In this document: positions 41,301 through 55,286 of the stretch, piece by piece
How the letters are laid out: every line of letters starts with the position of its first letter
How positions within the stretch are numbered: position 1 is the stretch's first letter
From: Bostrychus sinensis
Lineage: Eukaryota > Chordata > Actinopteri > Gobiiformes > Eleotridae
Length of the DNA: 64,000 nucleotides
Assembly: GCA_020698575.1 (NCBI GenBank)
Contig: CM036242.1
Location: 20,005,624-20,069,623, forward strand
Direction: 5' to 3'
The notes under the pieces: model-generated
Database searches by the model: none
The model's input: the letters and a program-made list of their open reading frames with translations, nothing else
What the model was told of the DNA's origin: nothing
Translations under genes and position numbers: made by a program

Positions 41301-44300
41301 AAAAAAAAAAAAAAAGATTTGTTATTGAATTTGGCCTAAAACTTCACAAAGTGTTTTCAGATAGTGGCAAAATTGGCCTCATATAGACAGCATATTGTAA
41401 CTGTACAATGATATATCATAATAAAGTTAATAAAGTGTTTGCAAGGCAACTGTACTATTCACTTTGCCACTGAGGTCCAAAATACTCATCTCCACATTTA
41501 CTTGAGAAAAAGTATGTTTTACTAAATAGTCAGACAGTCAGTACAATGTCTTTAGAAAACTAAATTATATGAGTAAAGTTATTTCCCATCACTGGACATT
41601 TGCTGAACTAAACTTTAGTGAGAAATGAAAAAGCGAGAATTGCATCTCATTTATAGTTTATTGTTACAATCTTTATAGTATAGACTAGGCTTAGCAAAAT
41701 GTTACAAGTTTTGTTTGTGCTAAGTTAAATTTGTAATTTAAAATAATTTTGTTTTCTGAAAAACAGTGGTTGCATCTCGCAACCATCATAGAAAGACTTT
41801 AAATAATTAGACTTATTAGTCAGAGGTGTGATAAGATCTCAAGAGATCAAGGAACTCAGGTGTCAGGAACAGTTTCTATTTGCACAAGTTCTGTTATATG
41901 CATATAATTCAGGTAATAGAAGTTAATATTACCATTCATTACAGCTGTATAAAAACATTTAAAACCTAAACAGTTTTGCATTTTATAATTTTCAGTTCAA
42001 TAAAATACATTTTCCACAAATTTATAGATTTTTTTAGGAATGAAAAACATTGGGCCATATTCTCTAAGACAGGTGTTAAATTGCGAGTGCAGATTGAAAA
42101 ATAGCGTTTGCTATTTGTGGGCGTGTTGTGTGTGATATACGAAGAGAAACTGAGCAAGTATGTGCTGCCACAAATCTGATATGAAAATGAGAATTTTGCC
42201 TGAGCATAAGACGCACCGATAACAGGAGCAGCTCCAACTACATCTTTCCCTCCAGTGATGCAATGCAAAAGTCAACATGAGAGTCCAGCCTTATTACAGG
42301 ACTACATTGACTGTCCTTGTTAAATGCTTGTCTGTTGCGATTCTGGCGCTGACTACAGTCACATGACTTTAGTTTTCCTTTGCATGAGACAAGTGAACAG
42401 AGAGGAAGGGCAAAGTCCTATTCACTGTCTGTCAGAGCCAGTAACCCTTCAAACACATATAAAAGGTAGCAAGTAAGCTATATGTTGTGTTGATGGTGAT
42501 CAAATAAATATAAAAATTTAAAATATTTTTGATGTCTTCTGCTCGTACATTAAACAGCAGTGCACAACACGCAGTGTTTAAAGACTGCTTAATCGTCATT
42601 ACAGTGAAACACACTGAAAGCCCAGAGACAGGAGCTGTAAAAGCTCAGTGAAAAATTCAGGGAAATGTGTGAGAAACAAGGAAAAAGTGTTGCAGGTAAA
42701 GTCTGTCTCTTTGTTAGCCCCAACTTCAAATTAACCCAATATTGTTGCATCTTTGTAAATGAGCCCTGTCAAAGCATTATAACTTATTTTCAATACCCCA
42801 TCTGTGCATTAAAAGCTGCACTCTTTCCTCCGCAAAACTTTTGCAACTGCTCTTCCAGTATGCTAAATTTTCACACAGATTTAGCTCCCGTACTTCAGAT
42901 AAGTCAAATATCGACTGCAAAGCAACTTCATTTGCATTTTCCAAATGAATTTTGCTTGTTCTGGCAAGAATGCCTCGTTTTACATATTCATTGAGTCACC
43001 AGAGCAAAATCGGCGCTGCGTTCATTCAGCTCCTGTGAGAGCCGGTAACCTCAGCTGCTCCCTGGTTTGCTCCAATTTTAGCAGGTCTTATTCATTTACC
43101 ATGCATGCAAACCTTTTATAAATCTGGCCCATTCTGTCTCGTCTGTTTCTTGTGAACCCAATCTTGTGTCTCTTGTTGTGGGGTTTGTGTCTTGTCACAC
43201 TCATATCAGCAGTAAATTCTTTTGTCTTTGAAGTAAATGATGGTTTAATAGAATTTGTCCAAGCATTAGAACTGTAGTCTTATTAGTATGCACTAAGTGT
43301 GATCTGTCAACATAGGGTTAAGAGCAACACAAACCATGGGTAGGTTATTACATACCTTGTTATTGTGAATTGAATTCTGATCTTATGAATAGTACGTATC
43401 AGTTTTATATTATGTTTCCATTAGGAGTGTAACAATATGTTTTTGCAAAGATACGTATTGATTAGAATTGTTTCGATCCAATTCAAGAACGGTATCGGAT
43501 AATTTGGAATGTTACAATTTGATATGATTAAACACCTTCATATTAATCAATACAGCAACTTTTTGACAAAAATCATAAAAGTTTTCTCACAAATGTAGCA
43601 TTGCGGCTGGGTTTGATTATGTCCAGCAGACAGAGAGCGAAGAAAAGTTGAATATAACATTTTATTTCATTAAAAACACAAAAATTACATCCAAAAAACC
43701 CTATCTGGTTTTATTTTAACATGCAAATATCTAATATCGATATTTCTGTTATTATATATATATATATATATTTTTTTTTTCCATGTATATTGATACATAC
43801 TTCCTAGAAAACGATACAATTTGATACAAGGTGATGCGTATCGATATAGTTGTATCATAGGGGGAAAAAAATCAATACATCAATATAGTTACTCTATCAA
43901 TACACCCCTAGTTTCTATTATAGGTCACTTGTTGGTCCATGCAGGCAACTAGTGAAGCTGAACTGTGTCTGAGTATTTCTCAACTTTTTGTTCTGTAACT
44001 GAGCAGCTCTCTCACATCATTGAAGGTCAATGCAAGCACAATTTTCAAACAGAGCTGGATGAGGCTGAGCGGTCAGGTGAAATCACACACAAACACACAC
44101 GTCAGTCTGTCTACAAATGTTTATTATTACTTGAATGTTGTATTAGTTTTTGGTTCCTCTTTATTATATGCTACATCTGTTAAAATTTTGAGCACCTTAC
44201 CTGCTACTAGGGCTGTGTATTTGCATGAACCTGGTGGTACAATGCATATCACAATTCAAGTGTCACGACATACAGTATATTGATATATCACAATAAAAAA

Positions 44301-44310
44301 GACAATAGTG

Positions 44311-44370
<60 letters not shown>

Positions 44371-45784
44371 GCATTTATACAATATATTTTTGGAAAACCC
44401 CCATGTATAGTAATATATGCACAATAATCAAATCAGTGCAACTGTATTTCACAAACATAATATAAAATATAGTGCTGGTCAAAGGTTATGCAATACAAAA
44501 GTAAGCCAATGACATATATTTTTGCACAGGAATAAAACAACAATAAAAAAACAACAACTTTGCAGCAGTTTTTTTTCAATATTGTATAGTTCAGTAAAAT
44601 ATTGCTATATTTTCCACAATCTCTTTTTTAATACATCCTTACTTGCTACAGAGACAGATAGTGAAGCATGCATCCTAAATCTACTCTTCTGAATACTCTG
44701 AACATAAAAAGACATTAACATTCCTTTTTTATTGGTCCATAGTTGTTCTATTGTAAATGCGTGAATGCTACTTGTGTGGCAGATCTGGCCGCTGCAGGTG
44801 CTGGATCCTCTCCTGGGCCAGTTTATGAACCTAGCTGTCATTTTTAATGTTTTAAAGTGTTCAGCCCCAGGTTGTCGTGTGTACCAGCTGTTCAGCCTCC
44901 CATATAATAACATCTACAGAATATTAATGACTATTTGCCTGTATTCTGTCGGCCTGTGGTATGATTCACATTAACCTTGTGGTAAATAGATATATAAATA
45001 ATACAGCTATATTTCCCACTATCTTCACACTGTATTGTCCTGTATAATAGGAAATGAAGTGATTGTCTGCACTTAGCAAAAGCAATTGCATTCGTAATTA
45101 CCTCCTTGATTGTTTTATTTACATAGATGACACTTTTAATGATAATGTTCTGCCTGTTAGCATGTTTTGCTGTGTAAACTTCCCATATTTGTGTGTACAT
45201 CTAGTGCATTGGCCCATCTCTTGAGACATAAACTGGTATCTTGTCGGACACCAGTGCCTGTAGTGAATAGCTTATTGCACATTAGCGGCAAATTAAGTAT
45301 CTCTGTGTGTGTGTGTCTGCCAAGGTGCAATCAAACGCTGGTGGTTGGTTTGTGTGTGAGCGTTAGTGTGTCAGCTGTGATTTGTGAGAGCATCTTGATC
45401 CCCTCCCTTGACGGTCCATGCTAAATTAGGATGCATATTATTTAAAGATGCCCTGGGCTGAGTTCCCGCTGTTTATATCAGTGCAGTGAATATGTCGATT
45501 TGAATAGTAGATGGTCCCTGCACCTATTTGCACTTCCAGTCTCTAGAAATCTTAAGCAAAGAAGTGGTTGGTATGAGAAAAAAAAATACTTCAACAGCGT
45601 TTTCACTTTTCTTTGAATTCTAATGGTCTACTGATGTACAAAGGATTTGTTGATTCTCTTTGTTTGTTCTATTACCTCTTTGTGAGTGGTGCTGCCTCAG
45701 AAATGTCACAAAATCAAACATATAAACAAGCTTAGGTAAGCACATTCCACTGTGTCATACGCAGGAATAGTTCTAGCAGCTATG

Positions 45785-45848
<64 letters not shown>

Positions 45849-45883
45849 TATATATATACATATATATATATATATTATCATAG

Positions 45884-45975
<92 letters not shown>

Positions 45976-48900
45976 GGATGAATTATCATCCTTATTTTAT
46001 ATATGGCTTTTTCAATCTGTGTGGCTCACTATTGTAACTTAATTTGATGAGATGAAACTCTTGTGGGTGTGGGGTTATAAATATAGAAGCCTTTGTGGTT
46101 GGTTAAATTCCAAGCTTGTTTTTAGTATTGTGATACTTAAAGTGTAACTACTAACTACACATTCTGATGAAAACAGTGCACCTGCATATTGCTAGTATTT
46201 GCATTAAAGGGCTTTGTTTAAATATTTGTGTTGCAGTGGATGAGCATAGGTCAAGAATGTCACATTATCAAGATATGTTTTCCTTTAATGTAGGTAAAGA
46301 TATGTCATAATATAAAACTACAGAAATTATGAGCAAATAAAAAAATCTAAATTCTGGATTCGAAAAGCAAATGTTTTATGTAAAAAAAAAATACCCAATA
46401 TGCCCCTTATCTCAGGAACAGAACTGAATTTGTACTTTCTTTCCATATTATTAAATACCAGTGCATATTTTTGTGAATGTTTTGTGAATATACAGCATAG
46501 CCATATTGTAATATTTCACTTATAGTGCTCAGTGGGAGAGTGGTTAGCACTCCTGCATCTCAGCAAGGCAAGGTAGACAAAGACATGCCATGCGACCAAC
46601 TGACCAGGGTGTTGTCCCTTTAAGGCCCATAGTTGCTAGGATTGGATTCATCCACCTGTGACCAGAATAACCAGAGGGATATAAATCAATATTTAGGATG
46701 TGAAAACAATCTCAGAGTTTGGCTCAACATTTAATGAGTTACACATTTTTATCATTTACTAATTGACAAAATTAAAATACAAAACCAAGCCAAAATGAAT
46801 ATACTACAATTGAAATCACCGACTGTATACTTCGCATAAATCCACTAAAGTTATTCATCTGCAGACATAAACACAGACACTGTGGCCTGCCCCTCTGCAG
46901 CACATACATACCACACAGTGTCACATAGCAATCTCATTTATCATATTGACCTTGTATGAGATGTCCAACCCTGATCTCTGTACATGTGTAGTGTTGAGGA
47001 GTGGAATGTGTAAATGCTTGATTTTTGCCTTTTATTCAGTTTTTTACGCATTCTTTTACACCTTTAGGCACCCATATGCTGTTTCTGATTAGGTCTGACC
47101 ATGTTCCAAGTTAGTTTTATTGAAGTTTTGTTGACTCATGCGAGCAGGCCTGGATCTTGACATGGCCATGTGGAGGCCCCATGCTGCGTACTCTCTGAAT
47201 ACACTTTGCTGTGATTGGTTAAGGGCCGGACTGGGATGAATGAGCACTGTACATAGAGCACAAGGCATGTGGGACTGCACTGGTATGCCCCCTCTGGCCC
47301 ACACTTTGTGTTCTGCATTTATTCACTCCAGTAAACTTTGAGTAGGGCACGGGGACCATGCCTGTCTCACCACTAACCTTTTATTTGTTGCACACTCAGC
47401 CGTTTACTGTGTCCCTGACTGTGAGCAGAGAATCACTAGTGCTTTGTCGATCAATGTGGTCAGTGTCATATTTACAGTATTGAACAAGACTACATGCCTG
47501 ATACAAATATGATAAATTATTGGTGGTGGAAGTACCCAAAATCTGTACTTAAATACTGCTACCTCAAAAAAGACTGCTCAAGCTCATAGACTCAACAAAA
47601 TGTTTTACTTGCATAAACACAACTAATGAATGTAAAGGATACAAAGAAAATGTTTTTACTGTTGCAGAGCTAATTGTGCTACCAGTGCTGCAACTGCTAT
47701 GATTACTAAAAGCACTACTACTACTGCCAGTGCTGCTACTACCACTGCTAGTGCTGCTGCTACAACGAACCTGTGTTGCTGTAGGTTCAGGAGTTTTAAC
47801 ATTTAATTGTATCAAAGCAACATTTTTCTTAAATATTTACTCTAGTAAAAGTACTTGGATAGTTTAGAAATAGACTTTTAAGTAAATTATGTAAGTAGCT
47901 ATTGTTCAAACTATATGAAAATCACATAGAATCATACATTCAAACACATTCAAACTGTATTTTAGGTAGCCCTCTTTATTTTCTCTTTTCTTCTACAGTA
48001 GTCATTCTTAAAATGTGAGTCCACAGTTTCACAGTTGCGTGTGTCTGTGTGAGCGAGTGTGTGGTTGGATGTGAGAAGAATCCTGCTGTAGAGGACTGTC
48101 CTGGGAGGAAACACAGCTGGAGCGGTCAACACCTGACACAGCAGCTGTTCATGTTGTTGAGTGACTCAAAGACTTATACTGTGAGCTCAGTGAGACGTGG
48201 AGCCCTGAGCACTGCTTTACAAGTAAACACAGCTTCATATGCCATAAGAACAGTTTAGTGCTCATAAAGAACAAGAAGGAGACTAGCGCTGTTTAGTTAC
48301 ATAATGGGATACAAGTTGAGATATTACCACTGTATTCATATGTTTTTATTAGTTGTGTTTTTTTTTTTTTTTCTGGCATTTCTTTTGTTTTGTAGTATGA
48401 GTTTCCCTGCCCAAGTGTTGTGCAAGTGCCAGGAGTTGCATGTTGTAAAGATTTTCTCATTGAAAATAGGTAAAGATTTCTTAATTATATAATGGAATAA
48501 GAAAAGGACAAAATTATGATCAGCTGTAAAAGTAAGGATGATGAATGGAGTCAACTGTATATTAACTGTAATTAACTGCATTCAAATATTGATAATAATT
48601 TCATTACATGAAGTAGTACTTAAAAAATACTACTGTTGAATTTGAAAGAAAAGTTGTTGTTTTTTTTTGTTTTTTGTTTTTTGCAGTTGCACAGCAAAAT
48701 AAACTACCTTTGCTGCTGCTGCTACTAGCATGACTACTGCCACTGCTACAACCTCTTGGGAAACACAGGAGTTTCCCTGCAAAGCTCATGACAAGCTGCT
48801 TTGACTCTTATGTTATCAAAACTGTGGTTTTTGATTATTGATTTGTATCCAAGATGGTCCTGCTGGAGGCCACAAGCACATGTAAGCTCTAATGCTGGAT

Positions 48901-49315
48901 CCTTATCTTGGTGTTACTGATACGGAGGAGGTAATTGAATGATCAAACAAACCCAGCAAACTGATCTGGGTTTGAGGTTTGTGGCCGGGACCACATAGTT
49001 CCCCTTGTTGTTACAGAGTACTGTTCAGTGCTGTCAGTTAGGCATGCCCGTGTGCACTCACCAGCCTTTTATAAACCTATGTTCCTATCATGTAAATCTT
49101 CTCACATACCTGCATTAAAATACACTCTCCAAAAGTGAACGTTATAACATTTACTGAGTATCTGTTCTGTTCATTTAGCAGATGTACAGGGCAGTTGGTA
49201 CTTGTGAGTGCTATAGTTGCACCTCAATCACATTTCAGGTTTGTCTCAAGTCTACACTAATCTTGTGTATTTGTGTATTTGTGTGCTTGTACTAATAGGT
49301 AGTGAGCGGTAACTT

Positions 49316-49410
<95 letters not shown>

Positions 49411-52400
49411 GATGACAAAAAGAAAGCAGCAGGTTGTAGACTCTGAAAAGCCTTTTTGTTGTGATTTGTGCCTCTTAAAAGGCTGGCGTATCAGTTGACT
49501 GTGAGGAGACCTGAGCTGTGGCCTGAGGGTCATTGGTGTCCGTTCTCTGTTGACCGCTAGTTGAGCTTCATGGTAATATATTTGCAGCGCTGAGTCACTC
49601 ACCTCTTTTTGGAGCTCATCTTTCACTTAAAATGTTTTTGAATAGGTGACCCATTAACTGAGAAGGATTTGCAGAATCAGAGATAATGGTTTCAAAATGC
49701 TGCTCTTCTCTCTCCTAGATTACTGTTGTGTTCAACTCCTTTCTATTGGTCAGCCTCAAAATAGAATGATTTTCTGTTCATTTAGTTTTTTTCTTTTTTA
49801 AAAAGTCTTTGAGTAATGATACTGTATTTGTGATTCAAACAAAAAATCCCAGTTTTCCAAATGAGAACACTCAAAGTGGCTGTTGAGCTGATTAATTGTT
49901 TCTTATCATTTGAAATGGCTTTGGAGAGCCACCAGTGTTGTGTGTCTCCCCCTCTATCATTCTCCCCACTTTGTAAACCTCTGTCATCTTTCTACTTAGA
50001 GCCTGCCATGAACCTCTTGGCGCAGTGCCATGGCAATCCATTCAGCATAGCTTAGCCACACAGCTCTGCTGTGACCAGAGTGCACCCTCGTCCTCTCCAG
50101 CAGCTCCCACCTGTACACTAAAACAGCAAAATAGCCACTTCACAGATACCCCAGCCCCCTCCAATGCACTGTGTCCTCATGAGACTCATGACTGCTACTG
50201 TGTATGCAACCCAGTGTGCTATGAGTGTACATTTGCAAATGGTCACAGATCTACAAGCATTTAAGTTTTTTTTTTAGTTTTGTATTGATGTCTTTTTGTA
50301 AATTCACCAAAAATGGTGTACATTAATTTCTAGCACATAAATTGTACAACAGTCTCATGTTTTACAATTAGAATATAAATTTACCCTTTGAGCTACAAGT
50401 TGCATTCAAGTCCATATTTGCAGTATATGGTTCAAGGCCTGGCCATAACTTCTTCCTTGTTTTAATTTCCATCTTGTATGCATTATCTCTCTCATTTTTA
50501 AAAATGTAAATTAAAAATTAAAATGTGGCTGTTAAAACTATCAACCAACCTCAAAAGTAGTTCCTGGAAAGTGTAAACACTTTCATACTCTAACTATTAC
50601 AAAGTGAAACTGATAGCAGTGAGCTGGGAAATGACTGCTAACATTTTAATGACTTAATGAGACCTAATTAGTTGAAATGGGAGCAAAACGTGTGTGGTGA
50701 GGAAAACTCACCTGCAGCATTAGCATTCTCAACCTGCCATTTGTGCCTCAGGTATCTTGGTGACAGTATAAACACTGTGTTTATACACTGTTCTCAAAGT
50801 GTCCTTGACATAAGCCCGCCTATTTATCAGGAATTAATATGTCCTGTAATCTCCAATTATCTACATTATTCCAATGTCACAAAAATATCTAAAAAAAAAA
50901 AAAAAAACTCAGTGTGAGAGCATGTATAGTCTATTCTATCTCTTTAAGTTTCTCAAATCAATATTAAAGACATTTAATGAGCACAGATATGGTATATTAT
51001 AACATGTAAAGTCTGAGCTACAATAGTATATTTTGAAGGTGTTTGCCTCCCACTCTCAGAGGCTTTGAAACACTATTATGATGAATATAGCCAGTGTGAA
51101 ACTTTTTAATAGTATGGATTCATTGATTATTCCAAATGAAACCTTTTTACCTTTACTTTAAGTGGTATGTGTAAGGTGTTACACATTTATTTTTCTGCTC
51201 TTCTGCTTTCTGGGTTACTTTTCATTTCCGTTTTCAGAAAGACAAAACAACATTTTACTAATGAGCTAATGAAATAATGAAACCATACAGCAGGTTATAG
51301 TTTGATCATAATATTGAGATATGGAGTGGTGTTGGGCAGCATTAAGTCTCTTGTTAACCTGGTAGATGTAACAGCTCATACAACACTTAACGCTTAAGAA
51401 CCTTTTTTTCTATCTGGTCTGTAATGATCTGCTGCTGACACACAAGTCCCTCCCAACTGCTACACCCATTTCATTTGGAGAGCTCCACTTTCCTCAATGG
51501 TTCTTTTCTCTCCCACATCTATCAATCTAACCTGCTCACTCTATTATATCTATTGAGACTAAAAAAGACAAAGTGGTCACAGAGAGGAAAAGATGACAAA
51601 TGATGCAGTTGTAATAAAGTATCAGTAATGTGATTTACTTCTTGTAGATGCAGAGATAATGTTTGTAAATGTCTTTTCTGTTTCTTGCAGAAAAAGCTAT
51701 CTCAGTGGAGCTGAGCTGTGGTGCTGGCCCTAGCCATGTAGTGTTGGAACCAGCTCTACCGCTCCTGTTGGACTGCAACTTGGGCTCCAGTGACACCCCT
51801 TTCAACATCACCTGGCTTCAGGACGGCCGGGCCCTGCCTCTGGAGGGCGCAGACTTTCTGCAGTATTTGCCCAATGGCTCTCTGCTGCTGCTGCCCGGCT
51901 CTAAGGATGGCCAGCATTCACAAAAAGTGGAGGGGGTTTACAGCTGTGTGACGGCCAGCGTCCACGGAGCTTTGACCAGCCGCACTGTCAGTGTGCTCCT
52001 TGCAAGTAGGTTCTGGAAGTAAAATATTTATTCATCTCCTTCCACTTTTTTCCATTAAGGGTCATAAATGACTCAAGTCTGTCTGGACAACTATGGGAGA
52101 GTACATCCTGGACAATAACCAGTTAGTCGCAGGGCTGATACCAAGAAACATACACAGACAATCATTCACTCTCACTCTCATTCTCTAATGTCAATTTAGA
52201 TTTACCAATTCTCCTACACGCATGTCTTTGGACAGCGAAATGAAGCCAGAGTACCTTGAGAGGACAGGAGGAAGGACTTAATGTTAATTTATTATATTAT
52301 GATAAGTTGTTTGTAATAGCCTACCGACTGATTCTGGAGGGAATACAGATTCAGCTTTTCAACAAAAAAAAAAACAAAAAAAAACTGTAAGGCTATTGGT

Positions 52401-54011
52401 GTTCATAGGCATCTGGATAATTTCCATATCTCTATAAAGACTGAGATCAGCACAGAACAGCTCTCTGTGTTTAATCTTGTTCTGGTTCTCCACATATCAA
52501 TCTGGAATTACTCCTGTTAAAAACGTTTTTAAAGGGGGTATAGATTATTGAATGAGGCACCAAGATTTGTTTTAGCCAATCATAGCAAGAACTCCTATGA
52601 CGTAGCCAAACAACAAACCGCAATGATAGTAAAAGAATGAAATAAAATTGTTGTTGGAGAATTTTTGTTTTTCTAATTGTCAAGCAGCATACATTATGTT
52701 TTCATCACCCACATGTTGTTTACAAGTAGGTGACTCAGTGTTCTGTGTAAAGATTTCCCAAGTAACAAATTAGGACAAGCCTTTGTCAAATGGGCCACTT
52801 TAGCTCACCCTGGTAGTGATTTACGGTAAAGGGTTTGTTTTACTATCTAAAGGTATGCTTTGATAAAATTTATTTATTAAACACTTCAACAATATATTTC
52901 AGTCATTGAAGAGCTTAAATCAGAATAGTAAAGAATACTGTTCACATGTTGTTGAAAATGAACTGATGATAGGTAAATACTGTCAGGGTTTTTCATTGGC
53001 ATAGAGCTTAAATTACAAAAACCCTTCCAAGTTTGTCTAAAACCATGTTTGTCCTGCTCAAAGATGCATGAGTCTGTCAAGAGAAGCAGACAGAAAATGA
53101 GGCATAATGAACAGTAGGCTATATTTAAATGCTAACAATCTGAAGAGGTGTTAGCTGATCAAGAGGAGCTTTCTTTTCTCTATTTATTTAGTCATTAGCT
53201 TTGTGTTAAATGAGACAGGAACCTTTCTAAATGTCTTCTCTTTTGTCAGCGACCACACGTCTATTTATGAGCATCTCTTGTGCGGTAGACAATAAGTAGT
53301 GATGGGGAGGGGTGGGTAAATGGTGGGAAAGCAAAAAAGGTTTGTAGTGAAAGAAAGGCTTCTGACACCATTAAGGATGACCTTCTGCATGCTCACATGT
53401 GGAGTTAGCACTGTTGTGTGTGTGCGTGCTTGGTGAATTGAATCTGCAGCATTAGGCTATGCGATAGATGTGACTAAGGCGCAGGAGGTTGGAGCCAAAC
53501 TGCTTCAACATTGACATTGAGCGGACAGTCTCATTTTCTTTACAAGAGTGGAGACTAAGAGAGATCACCGTAAAAACATGTTACTAAAGGCTGCTGCCAT
53601 GCTTTGTTTTTCCTCCACAATAATGAAGAGTATGGCCTTGTCAAATTTCATGGCAATTTAGAGGAATACTCAAATAAAAAGGTTTTTTCTTAAATAATAA
53701 ACAAATGTGTGCTTTTTATTACTTAACGTTTTCACACTGAATGCCAGAAACAGTTAGACATTCTGTGATACATGAAGTAGTTGACCAAAGAAATGGTTAG
53801 TCGACCAAGGTGATGTTGGGGGTTAGTAATGTTACATGTTACACAAACAAGAGATGTGACATTAAAGTTGGCAGTAAACTATTTTTTATCTAAAAAAAAA
53901 AAAAAATCACTATTGTTATCTTGACTTATTGGCCAGTAAAATTTTTGTCAACCACGACCTCACCAACTTATTAGTTGCCTAAGTGACCTCAGCTGTAATA
54001 GTATATAAGTA

Positions 54012-54103
<92 letters not shown>

Positions 54104-55254
54104 TATTATGGCTGAGGTCACTTAAGTTAATTTTAATGCTGAATTACTGAAGTGTGTAACTGCACAGCAAAATGTTCTACTGCTTCTACTACTACTGCTA
54201 CTGTACTGATACTATTACTACTAATATGCTGCTATACTTCTACTACAAACCCAAGTTGTGAGGTTAGTGTCCTGCCCTTTTTGCCACTAAGATCAAATAT
54301 ACTTTAAATAAATTAGACATTTCCATAAACATTGATTCAAGTAAAAAGTATGCTTTAGGAATTGTACTCAGGAAATGTTTTCTTCACAAAATGTACTTAA
54401 ATAAATTACTGTATTTGAGTAAAAGTATGTTTTCACCTCTGGTGTTTGGTGTAAAGAATAAACTCCTTCTTCCCACCTGCCATAGGATTGTACAATCAAT
54501 CAGTGTAGTGCAGATGAACTATTAACATTTAATCAATTTAAGGGGACCGAATAATCGAAATTCCCCACTGTGATTAATAAAATTTAATTGAATTGTATGT
54601 ATAAATAATACAACCTTTTTTTGCTTACATTAAAGTCAGTAAGTTATAATTACAATGGGCCTCATTCATCAATGTTCTCTTAGAAAAGTTACTTAAGTAT
54701 CCTTTCTACGAACTGCTGATGCATGACACGTTCTCAAGCTCCCAGATTCTTTCTCAGCTGAGCACAACTCCAGGACACCACGCTCCTCATTGACATGGAA
54801 TTTACATAGAATTAACTATGTATTAGGACAGGAAACACCCTCTAAACTCCATATATGGTCAAGAGATAAGACTTTAGTGACGTCTTTCTAGTGTGGACTC
54901 ATGGGCAGAACAGCCCGTAATCAGGAAGCGGCTCTCTGACAACTCCATGTACAGCAGATTTACAGCTTCTGCAGCAATTAAAAATGTCAAAAAACACAAA
55001 AAACACTAAGACACAACAGTCAGTGGAAGCTTTTTTCAGTCACAAACTCACCAAGTTAACAAGGGCTTTCAAGCACACAGTAATACAGTAGTGTATACAG
55101 AGGAGACTGGGACAGAGGCAGAGACTGAGGTGGGACTGGTCACTGCTCAAAGCTGCACTGTATCTGCAAATATGAAGTCTGTTTTAGGTTTATACCTGGT
55201 CTATATCACCACTAATCACTGTTTTTTTAAATAATATTATTTTAATACGGAATA

Positions 55255-55286
<32 letters not shown>

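Larger units (their letters stand above)
38363..51690 (+). other. igdcc4 intron 1 (13.3 kb)
   Basis: No exon or RNA gene recognised. It carries a SINE at 40735-40980, a Harbinger-like element at 42052-43130, a hAT element at 43422-43910, a SINE-like element at 46520-46690, an AAGTA-rich MITE relic at 47523-47870 and several (TA)n tracts. Stretches 38400-40730, 40980-42050, 46700-47520 and 49640-51660 show nothing I can name. Confidence 0.8.

Noticed and set aside
46520..46570. A tRNA gene
   Set aside because: A-box-like head only, no cloverleaf or terminator; it is the head of a SINE.
38363..51690. A hidden coding exon in the long igdcc4 intron 1
   Set aside because: Exons 1 and 2 join in phase directly (signal peptide to Ig1), and no frame between them carries Ig, FN3 or other recognisable sequence.
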